Below are positions 11,419 through 22,147 of a DNA stretch of 64,000 nt, one piece after another. Position numbers and translations under genes: made by a program. The stretch is taken from positions 1,801,087 through 1,865,086 of the forward strand of contig OX442314.1 in assembly GCA_949358305.1 (NCBI GenBank). Reading direction: 5' to 3'. This DNA comes from Strigamia acuminata (lineage: Eukaryota > Arthropoda > Chilopoda > Geophilomorpha > Linotaeniidae). The notes under the pieces were generated by a model, which saw only the letters and a program-made list of their open reading frames with translations, did no database searches and had not been told where the DNA came from. Position 1 is the stretch's first letter. Each line of letters opens with the position of its first letter.

Positions 11419-14400
11419 TCTTCAATTTTTGACTTCTCCCTTATCTCCAAAACTCGATTGTGGACGAAGGTTGGTGGTCGTTTGGATGTGTTCTTGATCC
11501 AATGGAGACATATCTGAGAGTCCGTCCAAAAAAATATTTCACCTGGCGTCATCAACTCCTTGATTTGGTCGGAGAGACGTACAGCAACCAGTGCTCCCAT
11601 GAGCTCGAGTCTTGGCAGTGTAAGTGGTTTAACAGGAGCTACACGACACTTTGACAAAATGAAATTAGTCTCAATCAAATCACCATTAGAGTTCTGGATG
11701 TATGCCACCGCCCCATATGCCTTCGGACTCGCGTCGCAGAATATGTGTACTTCACATTGGTCAAATTCGTCCTGTCCCAACCATCGTGGGATTTGAATTT
11801 TTCTTAGAGTGGGAATTTGGTCGGTCCACTTCTTCCAATCAGCGCGCAACTCGTTGTCTAATTCGTCATCCCATGGCAAATTTCTCAGCCATAGGGACTG
11901 GAAAAACATGCGTGCTGTCACGGTGAATGGTGTAGCAAATCCTAAGGGGTCAAAAATTTGAGCAGTTATTTTGATTACTTCTCTTTTGGTCGTTTTCTTG
12001 CTAGGTGGGCAAGTTTCTACGACTGCTAGTCCTAATTCGTCCAAATTCGGGTTCCATCTAATTCCCAGCACCTTTGTGTCTTCATTAGACGTCAGTGTCG
12101 CGTCAGATGGGCATTCCTCTCGAAATTCAGTTCTCAGTTCGGGCGAATTGGTTTGCCACTTAGCGAGTTCCATACCGGCTGCTGCAAAAATCAAGTTGGA
12201 CTGGCAAAATGTCATTAGCGCTTGAGCGACGGTCTTGAGCGACGAGATGAAATCGTCCACGTACAGACACCGTAACAACAACTTTACTGTTTCTGGGTAT
12301 TTTTTTTCGTATTTGCGCAGGTGATGTCGGATTGTTGCGCTCAGTAAGAATGGACTCGGTGTAGCTCCAAATAACACTCGAGTCTGGCGCAGCACTTTCA
12401 ATAATGCTTTTCCTATGCCGTCCCAGCACTCATCGATCCAGAAAAATCTTGTTGCGTCGCGGTCCTTTAAAGCAATTTCGATCATGTGGAATGCTTTTTT
12501 AATGTCACCTATCATGGCCACTCTCCCAAGACGAAATCCTAACAATATAAATATTAGTGACGGTAGAAAGTTTATACCTTTTGATAGGCAATCGTTCAAG
12601 GAGAGATAGCCCTTTCGATGTGATGAAGCATCAAATACGACTCGCAATTTCGTGGTGACGCGTTCCTCTTTGATCACCGGACTGTGTGGCATGTAGTATA
12701 CTGGTCCAGTTGAAGTTTGGTTTGGTATCTCTTCAACAATTCCCATTTTTAACTGTTCATCAATGACTTTCTTGTATTCCAAGTAGAGGTTTGGCTGCTT
12801 TCGAAAACGACGAATCAGCGACATGATGCGTTGTTCAGCTCCTCTGTAGTTGTCATCCAACTGGTTGGTGTCCACTATCCACGGCAGTTCCACGGAATAT
12901 TTCGAACCCGTCCATTTGATGGTTTTCTCAAATTTTTGTAACGTTTCTGCGTCGTCGTTGGTTTCGACCGACTCGTGGCGTACTCCAATCGGTTCCAGTT
13001 CCCACATCCGGCGCAAAAGGTCATCTGTTGATGGGGTAAGTGTAATTTTGTTTATTCTTACCGGTGCAGCAATAACTCTTGTTCCATTTGTGGTCTGTCC
13101 ATGTAAAGTCCAGCCAAATTTTGTTTTCACTGCAATTAGATTTTCTTCTAAATATTCAGTTTGACCTGTCATTACACGCCAGTAATGATCCACTCCAATC
13201 AGCAAATCCACTTCTTTTGAATGCAACGCGACTTGTTTGCAGGCCACCTCGATTTTCCTTCGTTGTAACTCTGCCCTAAGTTGTCCATTTGGTTGCTCTC
13301 CGGGCGTGGATGTGACGTGGGCAGTCTCAATGGCCTCGATCGTGACAGCGGGTGACTTCGAATTGGCGGGGCTGAGAATCAATTCGACTCTGTTGCGTAT
13401 TTCCGACCTCGGCTCTTGTCCAAACACGGCCAAATTGATGGTTTCTGTTCCTAGAATTTTTAAGTTCAGTTTTTTCACCAATTCAGACCGTATGAAGGTG
13501 CGCTGGGCTCCTCCATCGATGTAGCACACTCCCAACGTGGACAGTTTTGGTCCGGCCATTTTCACCATCTGTACCATCAAAAATTCGGACTTGGGTGGGC
13601 AGGTGGTGACCACTGAGTTGGAATGGACGATCTCCTCGGCGACCTCCGTAGGTTTTGGAGTGTCGCATATGTGGGTGTGATGTGTTCCTTCACAGCTGTA
13701 GCACTTCATTCGGGTCCTGCACTCCTCAGTCTTGTGGGGCACTTTTCCCAAGCATCGCAGGCAAATTCCCTTTTTTTGCAGCTTTTTGCGTCTCTCCTCC
13801 ATCGTGAGCGGACATCTTTTTCGGTTATGTTCTGTGGAATCACAAAATTGGCATTTTATTATCATTACCGACAATTGTGATGCTGATCCAGATCGAGGCT
13901 CCTTTTCTTTTCGTTTGAATTTCCCCTTATTGTTGTGGGCGTTATCCGTGAATGACGATTTGTTTGTTGTCGCATCAGGTTTTGTTTGTGTTTTCAACAT
14001 GTCGTACTTGGCGTGTTTGGCGATGTGGTCGCTTAACCAGTCCATTAACCTCGTTATCGACCTCTCTCCATCGCAGTCTTTGTCATATTCCATGACGATA
14101 CTGCGCGGAATGGCAGACGACAGCACGGGAAAAATGGTCCGCTGTATTTCCGCCAGGGGCACTTCAATGTTGGCTAAATTCTCTATATTTACCTCTACGT
14201 GCCTGTGTAGCTTTTGCAGGCCTACTCGATCTCGCTCGCTGTTAACAGAAGGTAAATTTATTAGATTCGACAGGTACTTGTTTTCGAGGACGATTTTGTC
14301 GCCATATTTCTTTTGTAGGCGTGCAATCGCGACGATGTAGTTTCCTGCGGTGATCTCGAGTGCCTTGATGTCGTCCAGCGCCTCTCCAATCAGGTAGGTT

Positions 14401-14978
14401 CTTAAATATAAAAGTTTATTTGTTCCATCCAATTGCTCATCGTTGCCAACTTGGATGGAAAAAGTCTTCCAAAAACCTCCCCATTCCTCCGGTTTGCGCC
14501 CGTCAAATTTTGGAATTTCTAACGGTTTGCGTTTGATGAAGGGTTGTCCGTTCGTCGGGGTCACGCGTGGCGTTGCTGCCGTCACTGCTGCGGTAATGGC
14601 CGCCGCCAGTGCGTCGATGTTCGCCGCCGGTTGTGCCTCCGCGTCCGGTCGCAAGTTCTGGGGCGGTAAAGGTGGAAAATATGTTTGAATGTACCTTGCT
14701 AACTCCGCTCTTGCTGCGGCTAAACGGTCCTCCAACGCGTCGAGTGCCTGCACCGTGGTGTCGATTTCTTGGTCAGATTTGGCTTGATCCAAGGTGGCGT
14801 CGAACGTCGTTTGGGCTCGTTTTTGTTTCTGCTCGAGCTGCTGCATCCACAGTTCAATCGTGGCTTGCGGTATTGCTGCTCGTCCGGTCAGCGCGGCGGT
14901 TATTGTTGCTAGGAGTGTCTCAGTGACCATTATGGCCGCTCTGAAGGCCCTGTTCTTCAACTCAAAAACTCTCACCAT
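11376..14978 (-). CDS. BEL/Pao Gag-Pol N-terminal part: Gag, protease, RT, RNase H
   Basis: A 1200-codon open frame starting at the ATG at 14978. The N-terminal Gag is coiled-coil-like with a DUF1759-type region (around residues 150-250). It is followed by zinc-knuckle Cys/His boxes (about 375-445), an aspartic protease of DUF1758 type with Tyr-Ile-Asp-Gly-Gly-Ala, reverse transcriptase with Tyr-Val-Asp-Asp (about 915), and an RNase H/Peptidase_A17 region with Phe-Cys-Asp-Ala-Ser. It ends prematurely near 11376 because of the frameshift. Expression would start from the 5' LTR at 15034-15658. Confidence 0.92.
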   Translation of the reverse strand: MVRVFELKNRAFRAAIMVTETLLATITAALTGRAAIPQATIELWMQQLEQKQKRAQTTFDATLDQAKSDQEIDTTVQALDALEDRLAAARAELARYIQTYFPPLPPQNLRPDAEAQPAANIDALAAAITAAVTAATPRVTPTNGQPFIKRKPLEIPKFDGRKPEEWGGFWKTFSIQVGNDEQLDGTNKLLYLRTYLIGEALDDIKALEITAGNYIVAIARLQKKYGDKIVLENKYLSNLINLPSVNSERDRVGLQKLHRHVEVNIENLANIEVPLAEIQRTIFPVLSSAIPRSIVMEYDKDCDGERSITRLMDWLSDHIAKHAKYDMLKTQTKPDATTNKSSFTDNAHNNKGKFKRKEKEPRSGSASQLSVMIIKCQFCDSTEHNRKRCPLTMEERRKKLQKKGICLRCLGKVPHKTEECRTRMKCYSCEGTHHTHICDTPKPTEVAEEIVHSNSVVTTCPPKSEFLMVQMVKMAGPKLSTLGVCYIDGGAQRTFIRSELVKKLNLKILGTETINLAVFGQEPRSEIRNRVELILSPANSKSPAVTIEAIETAHVTSTPGEQPNGQLRAELQRRKIEVACKQVALHSKEVDLLIGVDHYWRVMTGQTEYLEENLIAVKTKFGWTLHGQTTNGTRVIAAPVRINKITLTPSTDDLLRRMWELEPIGVRHESVETNDDAETLQKFEKTIKWTGSKYSVELPWIVDTNQLDDNYRGAEQRIMSLIRRFRKQPNLYLEYKKVIDEQLKMGIVEEIPNQTSTGPVYYMPHSPVIKEERVTTKLRVVFDASSHRKGYLSLNDCLSKGINFLPSLIFILLGFRLGRVAMIGDIKKAFHMIEIALKDRDATRFFWIDECWDGIGKALLKVLRQTRVLFGATPSPFLLSATIRHHLRKYEKKYPETVKLLLRCLYVDDFISSLKTVAQALMTFCQSNLIFAAAGMELAKWQTNSPELRTEFREECPSDATLTSNEDTKVLGIRWNPNLDELGLAVVETCPPSKKTTKREVIKITAQIFDPLGFATPFTVTARMFFQSLWLRNLPWDDELDNELRADWKKWTDQIPTLRKIQIPRWLGQDEFDQCEVHIFCDASPKAYGAVAYIQNSNGDLIETNFILSKCRVAPVKPLTLPRLELMGALVAVRLSDQIKELMTPGEIFFWTDSQICLHWIKNTSKRPPTFVHNRVLEIREKSKIEEWRHVPGVENLLTA

Positions 14979-15014
14979 TTTGAATGATTTAGATTAGATG
15001 GGAAATTAAATAGT

Positions 15015-15032
15015 TCCCGGGTTTCGGCACCA
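15015..15032 (-). promoter_or_regulatory. Primer-binding site of the BEL element, tRNA-Phe type
   Basis: Eighteen bases, one base inside the 5' LTR. The plus-strand text TCCCGGGTTTCGGCACCA reads as the 3' end of a eukaryotic tRNA-Phe(GAA) including CCA (acceptor strand TTTCGGC, discriminator A). The assignment rests on remembered tRNA-Phe sequence. Confidence 0.8.
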
Positions 15033-15033
15033 A

Positions 15034-15658
15034 TGTTAAATTTGCATAAAATAAAATAATACAAATCTATCAAACAAATTCCACAGTCCTTGGTTACAAA
15101 TGATGGGTAAAGTTGAGATATTTTGTTGAAATGTGTTGAAAATCTAAGATGGCGTCGGAGCAAAGAAAAGGCACGACCACACGTTTTGAGGTAAAAAAGT
15201 ACACTGGTCTTTATTCAATTATTTACACAAAAGGAAAAAGTAAAGAATGCAGATGACACGCTCTGAGCACCAATGGAAACGGTGCACACAAATTTGGAAA
15301 AACCCCACCAATTAAAAGATTAACGTGGGGACAAGAACCTTGTACAAACTAGAACAGGTCAATACACTCAAATGACAAATGGTAATTAATAATAAAAGTG
15401 TTACATGTTCAAATCAAAACATAATATTGAAGCCTAAATATGAGAAACAATAAAATCAGCAAATCAATGTTAAATTCAAATCAAATATCAAAATCAATAA
15501 TGTTATTATACAACACCTCAAAGCAATGTAAAAAATGGCAAATAAAATTACCCAATCACCAATATAGAAAGGAATAACAAATCAAGGTGGAAAATAGAAA
15601 TACAAATGGCAATTTAAATAATGGTTTATTTAACCCGTAAAATCACCCGATTTTCACA
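15034..15658 (-). repeat. 5' LTR of the BEL/Pao element
   Basis: 625 bp with TG...CA ends, followed by the ATATG target duplication at 15659-15663. Apparently identical to 9082-9706. Confidence 0.95.
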
Positions 15659-17902
15659 ATATGATATTTATAAAACTAAGCACATGTATCAAAGAATTAC
15701 TGAACATGAAAATTCTGCGCTTCATAATACAAATACCGAAGCATATTTCTTGAAAGTAAATAATAGAGATACGTTTAGTTTAATAAATAAACAGAAATTA
15801 GAAAATAATAATAGAAATCGCCAAATTTTAAATCGAGTTATTGAAATAATTAAGTTAATTGGCAAACGGGGGCTAAGCTATCGCAGCATCAATGAATCTA
15901 CTTCTCAGCTGTTGAATGAAAATCTAGATCATGGTAATTTTCTAGAATTGCTTTTGTTGATAAGTAAATTCGATCCCTTATTAAAAGTGCATATTGAAGA
16001 TACCGTAAATAAAAGCAAAGGTAAAGGCAAAGGGCGGGGTAGTTTGGTAACATTGTTTTCCAAAACTACCGCCAATAATGTAATAGATGTTATTCATTCT
16101 CTTATGAAAGAAACATAGGCTTCAGAAATAAGGGATGCAGAAATGTTTAGTGTTCAAATCGATACCACACAAGACATTAATGTTGTAGATCAATGTTCTA
16201 TTATTATCAGGTATGCAAAAGATCGTGTTTATGAACGATTAATATCACTAGTTAATTGCTCATCCACTACAGGGGAGGATCTTTGTAATTTAATATGTGA
16301 GCAATTAAAAAACAATAATATTGATATTTCTAAGTGTATTGGGAATTGCACAGATGGTGCATCAAATATGCAAGGGGCATACAAAGGCTTCAGTGCTTGG
16401 CTGAATAAAGTTTCACCAGGTCAAATACATACATGGTGTTATGCACATGTTTTAAATTTAATAATTGTTGATATAACTCAAAAGACAGCTGAAGCCATTT
16501 CTTTATTTGGTCTTTTAAATACTTGTGCAGTTTTCTTCAAAGAATCACATAAAAGAATGAATGTATGGAGGGAATTTAGTAAATTTAAATTTATTGCAAC
16601 AATTGGAGAAACTCGCTGGTGGGCAAAAGACAAAATTTTAAGAAAAGTATTTGGTAATTATAATACTACATCCAGTATTATGTTTTATGTAGATGTTATT
16701 CAAACTTTTCAAGACACATCTGTCTCCAGTAATTTTAATAATGATGTTCGGCACAAGGCAAAATGCATGTTAGAATCTTTGTTAGAGTTTAAAACAATTC
16801 TCGTAGCTCAAATATTCTTACGTGTATTTGAGGAAACAACGCCATTGTCGTTGTATTTGCAAACAAGAGAAATGGACATAATTACTGCTTTTAGTATGGT
16901 GAAAAATACAGCTGAAAACATATTAAAAATTACCCGAGGTTTTGATGAAGTTTTTCAAGCAGCAGTTAATTTTGTATTGGCTGCCAATAAGGAATTGGAA
17001 AAGCGTGATATTGATATTTTCATTGTGCCACATTTAGATGATAGGAGAAAGCGAAATACAACTATTAGTGCAAAAGATTTATTTCGCATTAATGTACATA
17101 ACATTATAATGGATAATGTTATGAACGATTTAAACGAACGATTTCTAAAAAACGATAACCTGTATGCCGAGTTATATTATTTAAATCCATGTAATTTTCA
17201 AAATATTGTAAGTAACAATATACCAGATTTAACTTTTCAATCAATTGTAGAAGTAATTAATAAGAAATTCAACAAAACCATAAATATAGTCGATGTACAT
17301 GCAGAATTAAAAGATTTTGTAAAAAAGTGGCAATTGTTTAAAGATACAGTTACTGACGACATAAATAAGGTTGATGCAGATTCCGATTCAAATGATGAAA
17401 ATGATGATAACGAAAATTTGATAATCGGAGAAAATAATTCGTTAAAGTGCCAATCTTGTAAAAATTGTGTCACCTGCTGTTTTATGGTTTTGCAAAAATT
17501 TAATTTACATTCCTTAGCATATCACAATTTATTTTTAATATATAAATTTGTTGTAACATTGTCTTCCACACAAGTATCGTGCGAACGGTCATTTTCAAAA
17601 TTAAAATATATATTGAATAGATTACGTAATTGTTTAGGCCAAATTAAATTAGAAGCATTCATGATTATGTCTTGTGAAAAAGATATTTTGAACGTAATAA
17701 AGAATGATCAAATTGTTAATGCAATGAAAGAAAAAAGTAGTTTACTGAGGAAAATTTTATAATTGAAAATTATTATGTATACGAATACACCTTTTACAAT
17801 AAATCATTTCCTGTGTATTGGCACTGTTCACTCACTCGCTGTATTGTGTTGGAATTTTAAATAAATAAGTTAATCAAATTTGGAATTTTTTTCATTTCAC
17901 TA

Positions 17903-17936
17903 GCCTAGGTTAGGTTAGGTTAGGTTAGGTTAGGTT
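17903..17936. repeat. TTAGG telomere-type repeat in the hAT right subterminal region
   Basis: Six to seven perfect TTAGG units about 60 bp inside the hAT right end. TTAGG is the canonical arthropod telomere repeat. Here it is interstitial and within the transposon boundaries. Confidence 0.9.
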
Positions 17937-18729
17937 ATATGTGGCCCGACCGATCCAGTTTTCCCGGTAGAAAATTGGTTCCCAGTCCAGCCCTGACGGT
18001 GTTTCTCCATCACTTGCGTCGAATCCTTTTTGTACGCGTATCGGAACTGGTTACTGACGTAGCATTCAACGTGCAACCGGTACGACGCACTCGCGTCTCG
18101 GTCGTTGTTTTTGAAGTAGTTCTCCGGGTCTGGGAACATCTCCAGGAATTCCTCAACGCTGAACTTGCTGCAAAAAAAATTCAGTGGAAAATGATGAGAA
18201 AAATCAATATAAACAACGACAAATCATGAAAAATAAACATTTGAAACGGTTTGTTTGTGGAAACACTATAAAAAAGAAACAGAATAGACAAAATAAGTAG
18301 AAAACCTTTCGAGCTTCGGTTGGCATTCTTCCGGGATGTTCAACGGCTCTTGGATGCCTTTAGCCGTACCGCGATCAAACGATCGATTACGATGTTTCTT
18401 CCGTTGGCATTCGCCCTCGAGGTTTCAACCATCGCATAAACTTCGTTCCGATCCACCAAGAAATGCGGGTGGAGCACTCGAAGCCCGTTAACGATATTAG
18501 TTACTTCCGACAGACTAATTAGATCCATTTTAATTACTTCGTTTGATAGTTTGGATTAGTTTAGGACGAAATACTTCTGTGATGTCGTTGTCTTCAACAG
18601 CGTGCTGCAGCGCGGGTGCAACGGCGATCATGCCGGGAATGTACGGAATGTCGTCGTCGTCGTCGTCGTCGTCGCTGTTCTGACGGGATTTACAAAATTA
18701 AACCTTTTTCGTGGTTTTTTATTCTTAAA

Positions 18730-19140
18730 TTAAGAAATCAGATGGCTTTTTTGTTGATATTCATAACTGTTCCACTCTGTGAAGAGATACGGGAAGTTAG
18801 AACGGGTTTTGCACGAATTACTCGAATGTTCACCTGGAAATTTGATGCGATCAGTAAGTTCGAGCCGTCAACTAAAACAGGGTAGAATAAAAGTAAAAAA
18901 AAAGTAAAAAAAAAACATTTGTTGCAAGTAGAACCCGAGATAGACTTTCAGGCCTAGATTTGGAAATGGAAGCCAAAAGTTGTGAGATGACCGTTGTTCT
19001 ATTTGTTTTGTTTTAAACAAAACAAAATATCGTTCTCATCCTTTTTGATTACTTTAGTTACAAAAGTATTGTTATTATTTCCATTATTATTATTATTATT
19101 CGTGGAACGATTTCGCGGATTTTGAGCAAAACGAGCGGGT
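18730..19140 (-). promoter_or_regulatory. Conserved 5' flank, copy E
   Basis: Close repeat of 5400-5770 and 25150-25560, including the TTCACCTGGAAATTTGATGCG block and the ATT microsatellite. It lies upstream of the copy E exon 1 remnant. Confidence 0.45.
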
Positions 19141-19760
19141 CGAGGAAAATGATGGGCACAAACCGCGTTATATTAAATTAAAAACTGATAAATGTCCCCT
19201 TTATTTTTTACTGGTCACCGGCAGGAAAATAAACATTTTATTAGCGATATTGCAAACAAACAATATAAACATATGTTAAATAAAAAGAATTAATTAGAAA
19301 CTTTATGTTTTAAAATGGATTTGTTTACTTTGTGGCTCTGTGTTTCACGGAGTTCGAGAAAGCCGTTTGGGTTTTATCTTCGACTGGAAATTTGGAGGCG
19401 CATATAGTTTTTGTTGGTCGAATGGTTGCGACCGATCGATCTCCGTCTAGCGGTCCATCTGCAAACAAACACAAATCAAACACAACGGCGCAAGTTCAGC
19501 GCGTGAAAGTTCAAATTCATCTCATCGAGCCGTGCAAGTTCCACCTTTCATTTTCGAATGTCGGACGAAAAGGGCTGTGAGTCTTTCGGCTTCTTTGTAA
19601 GAAGAACACGAAATTAAATCAATAAAACCGCCGGTTTTATTGATTTAATTTCGTGTTAAATCAAATCAATAAAACCGGCGGTTTTAATGATTTAATTTGA
19701 TAGCAGTAAATTGATTCAGGTATTTCTGAGTAATTAAACTTCAGATTAATTTAATAACCG
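19140..19760 (+). repeat. Cluster 5' unit, plus-strand copy
   Basis: Matches 26760-27540 on the same strand and 420-920 in reverse. It precedes the broken copy H. It contains the 53-bp hairpin at 19605-19657, and a second degenerate hairpin core directly after it. Confidence 0.65.
19605..19657. repeat. Perfect hairpin, 26-bp arms
   Basis: Arms starting AACACGAAATTAAATC pair perfectly around a single C. Shorter forms of the same hairpin occur at 487-521 and around 32924-32966. Confidence 0.9.
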
Positions 19761-19809
19761 GCACTTAAAGTACATCGATTTCTGCTGTGCTCAGACGCCA
19801 CTTGTTCGG

Positions 19810-20345
19810 CAGGACACATGCGGGCAGAGATGCACATCGGCCAAGACAATTATATTACCAGTTCCCACGCCTCGACCCGTACTGCGAGAGCCACTTCCCG
19901 CCCATCGTGCTGCAGAATGTTTTGCCGCCCAACGTGTTTTCCCACGTCGTGCTCAAGATTGAGGAAGGGGCACGCCGACATCCCGGACCTCGAGTCGTGT
20001 CCACACTGCTCTTTCTGAGCCATCATTCCGGAATGTCTCAAAGTGACGTGCAGGTGACGAAAGAAAAAAAAATAAATAAATGAAATGCTAATTTAGTTTG
20101 TAATTGAAGATTGTGCAAGGAACCGAACCACATCCCGCTGCGCTGCAACGAGATAGACCAGAAACCGGAATTGCAATTATGCAAATATGTTGAGGAGCAG
20201 ATGACGACGCGTTGCTGCGCACGTGTCCCCGCTGCAAGCGGCGCATCATCAAAGAACAAAACTGCAACAAGATGACGTGCACGTGCGGCCACGTGTGTCG
20301 CGAGGCCATCAAAGACTACACGTATTTCGAGAACGAAGGTGAGTT
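19810..20345 (+). pseudogene. RNF216-like copy H (RING1/IBR and RING2 exons, broken)
   Basis: An exon 5 remnant at about 19810-20055 has lost the first part of RING1 and shifts frame. The exon 6 equivalent at 20112-20340 reads Cys-Lys-Glu-Pro-Asn-His and keeps the RING2 core with Gln-Asn-Cys-Asn-Lys-Met, but it has lost a few codons between the paired cysteines (Cys-Gly-His-Val-Cys where copy A has Cys-Gly-Gln-Ile-Phe-Cys-Tyr-Val-Cys). A frame break lies near 20205. Not functional. Confidence 0.8.
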
Positions 20346-20429
20346 AATGATTGACGAGTCACAAAAGTTAATCAATCTCATTTCAACTCACTCGTCAGTT
20401 GTCCTCAATTCCCCAACGACGCGTCTGGA

Positions 20430-20975
20430 GATGCAGGAGGCAAAAAAGACCAGTGCGGACATGACTCGAGGTCCGGGATGTCGGCGCGGCGGATCTCCTC
20501 CTCCTGCATCTTGCGCACGACGTTTGAAGTATTTTCAAACGTCGTGCGCAAGATGCAGGAGGAGGAGATCCGCCGTTGGGCGGCCAAACACTCTGCAGCA
20601 CGATGGGCGGGAACTGGCTCTTGGAGTATAGGCCGAAGCACGGGAACTGGTTCCTGTCCTGGCGATGTGTACCTCGGCGTGGCGCCAAATGCCGGTTGCG
20701 CAGAACAAGTGTCCATCGGAGCACTGATGCATGTCTTGGATGAGCAGCAACTGCACGTCATCAGTTCGTTCTTTTCCCGCTCTGTTTCTTTGTACTTTTT
20801 AAATTCTAGAAGTGGAATTAAATGTAATTACATGCCACAATTTTTAGTTTTTTCCGTCTCCATCTCGATGAACAATTTCTCTTCGATGTTCGATGTCTTG
20901 CGGCATGGTCATCTTTTTCCTCATGGTCTGGTGGTCTCCCTCCTCTTGATTACCGAATCCACCGAATGATTTGTT
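20430..20975 (-). pseudogene. RNF216-like copy I (exons 4-5, minus strand)
   Basis: IBR text at 20440-20528 and RING1 text at 20576-20765 read on the minus strand, followed by an exon 4 remnant at about 20850-20970. A short stretch between them (20534-20575) is inverted, which creates a palindrome. Ligand cysteines are partly missing and the frame is broken. Confidence 0.75.
20487..20575. repeat. Perfect palindrome, 42-bp arms, 5-bp spacer
   Basis: 20487-20528 and 20534-20575 are exact reverse complements, both derived from the IBR-exon segment encoding Arg-Lys-Met-Gln-Glu-Glu-Glu-Ile-Arg. This is an inverted duplication inside copy I. Confidence 0.93.
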
Positions 20976-21181
20976 TGTGGAAAATCCCACTTAGGCTCAC
21001 GTTCGTGGCCACGTAGGAAATCGTGTACTCGCTCGGGACGAACAAAAGCGGAGAACTCCACGTCAAAGTGGCGGAACTCGTGGACGCGTCGTGCGCTGGA
21101 AGCCACGTTGTCGTCCAACTCGCTTTCATTTATTTCTAGAAACCCTAACAAGAAAAAGTAGGAAACAAAGCATAATTTCAT
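20976..21181 (-). other. Unassigned open segment, possible small secreted protein or gene fragment
   Basis: On the minus strand an ATG at 21181 opens a frame of 86 codons. It starts with a hydrophobic, signal-like stretch (Met-Lys-Leu-Cys-Phe-Val-Ser-Tyr-Phe-Phe-Leu-Leu) and runs into the copy I exon 4 relic. The plus strand also has a nearly open frame with one stop. I recognise no family. An AG at 21137 could instead make it an exon start. Confidence 0.2.
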
Positions 21182-21690
21182 TTATCTCATAACTAGGAAG
21201 TCACGTTGCAGCTCATTTTCTCTTTTTTAACACCGGTTTAATCAACAAAAAAGAAAAAATGGCCAAATTGCAACTCCACCTTCTTAAAGGAGTGGCGTAG
21301 CGCTGATCGCTCGTGTCCACTGAGACCATGTTCTTGAGCCAGGTGATGGTGAGTGGAGTTGAAATAAAGGAATTATGTTGCACTTTCTAAACTTATGAAA
21401 TGATTTTTTCAAGTTTCTAAACTTTTGGCACAAGTAATGTTTTGAAAATCTGGATTTGTAACTAAATGACATAACTAAATATATCTAATTTTTTGTTATT
21501 TTAGATGAAAAATAATTGTTTTATTCCAATCTGATGGTATAAATTGGCTTTGCTTAACTTTTATGTCATATTTTTGATGTTATTCACAAAGTGAGTGAAT
21601 TTTTCAATCACTTTCTAAACTTTTGAAATGTAGTTGTAAATAAAGCAGTCCATCCTACATCAATTTTTTTCGAGAACAAAGTCGTTGTCG
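21182..21690. other. Intergenic AT-rich DNA, no gene seen
   Basis: Short internal repeats of 'cactttctaaacttttgaaatg' type near 21380-21630 and nothing else recognisable. Confidence 0.5.
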
Positions 21691-21880
21691 GAGTAGAAGA
21701 CGTCCGAGTTGGCGTCGCTGTAGTCGGAGTGGAGTACGAGGCGTATGAAACATTGTCGTCCGAGCGACACCAACTTTGCTCGTCGCTACATTCGCTATAT
21801 TCGCATTCTGTTGAGTCGATGCACGAGTTCCACGCGTCGGACGATATTTCGCTCTGACATTATTCTTCTTATTTTGCGGA
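21690..21880 (-). other. Conserved open segment downstream of copy B
   Basis: Counterpart of 1571-1742 without the LTR insertion. A minus-strand frame rich in Ser, Asp and Cys continues past the LTR insertion point, through Asp-Asn-Asp-Phe-Val-Leu-Glu, to a stop near 21660, with one base-level frame difference from the copy A version. It shows what the LTR interrupted. Confidence 0.3.
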
Positions 21881-22147
21881 AATCAAATTGAATTGATAAG
21901 ATGTGAAGTGCTAATCATGTAAATAATCATAAAGTCAAACTTCACATCGAGCTCACGGTCATTTATTCGGAATTTAAAATAAAAGTGAGAAGTGAAATAG
22001 AATTTCTGTTCATGTACACGACGACCAATCAATCGATCCATCGATTTCAAACAACAAACAATGAAAAAAAATTGATATTTGTTTGTGTTCACAACGTCCT
22101 TGGATGCCAAAGAGAAAAACGAATTACGCTGACGACGACAAGTTGCC

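Larger units (their letters stand above)
9082..15658 (-). mobile_element. Full-length BEL/Pao LTR retrotransposon
   Basis: A 6577-bp element on the minus strand: 3' LTR 9082-9706, pol/gag reading frames 9691-14978, primer-binding site 15015-15032, 5' LTR 15034-15658. Target duplication ATATG lies at 9077-9081 and 15659-15663. The two 625-bp LTRs look identical by eye, which indicates recent insertion. It landed inside the hAT transposase gene. Domain order (Gag, zinc knuckles, protease, RT, RNase H, integrase) fits BEL/Pao. One frameshift near 11405 separates the two open frames. Confidence 0.97.
8562..17762 (+). pseudogene. hAT transposase (TTF-type zinc finger, DUF4371-like), interrupted
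   Basis: Coding starts at the ATG at 8562 and runs to 9081. It resumes at 15664 in the same frame once the BEL element and its 5-bp duplication are discounted, and ends at 17760. The N-terminal part has a zf-TTF-like cysteine cluster (Cys-Ser-Phe-Cys) that continues after the insertion with the Glu-His-Glu-Asn-Ser-Ala-Leu-His motif. A DUF4371-type catalytic region follows, with Asp in Gln-Ile-Asp-Thr-Thr-Gln-Asp and in Cys-Thr-Asp-Gly-Ala-Ser-Asn. A C-terminal hAT dimerisation segment contains Ser-Cys-Glu-Arg-Ser-Phe. Besides the BEL insertion there is an in-frame TAG at 16116-16118, so two lesions disable it. Confidence 0.9.
8057..17995 (+). mobile_element. hAT DNA transposon, carrying a nested BEL/Pao element
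   Basis: The left end starts CAGTGCTGGACTGG. The reverse complement of the right end starts CAGGGCTGGACTGG, so the terminal inverted repeats match with one mismatch in 14. Perfect 8-bp target duplications ACGGTGTT flank it at 8049-8056 and 17996-18003, as expected for hAT. Removing the nested BEL element leaves about 3.4 kb with one transposase gene. It sits inside exon 3 of RNF216-like copy E. Confidence 0.95.
7991..18700 (-). pseudogene. RNF216-like copy E, split by the hAT insertion
   Basis: The minus-strand relic has an exon 1 remnant at about 18540-18680 and a deleted exon 2 at about 18310-18530. Exon 3 runs from about 18168 down to 17996 and, beyond the hAT element, continues at 8056-7991. 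The two halves join exactly at the 8-bp duplication ACGGTGTT. Exon 2 has lost most of its length, so the copy was probably dead before or soon after insertion. Confidence 0.85.

Noticed and set aside
11460-14997. Many plus-strand open frames inside the BEL element
   Set aside because: Antisense shadows of the Gag-Pol frame; no independent domain.
15015-15032. A tRNA-Phe gene suggested by the 3' end sequence
   Set aside because: Only the last 18 bases are present, adjacent to an LTR, as expected for a primer-binding site; no cloverleaf upstream. I saw no tRNA or rRNA gene anywhere in the window.
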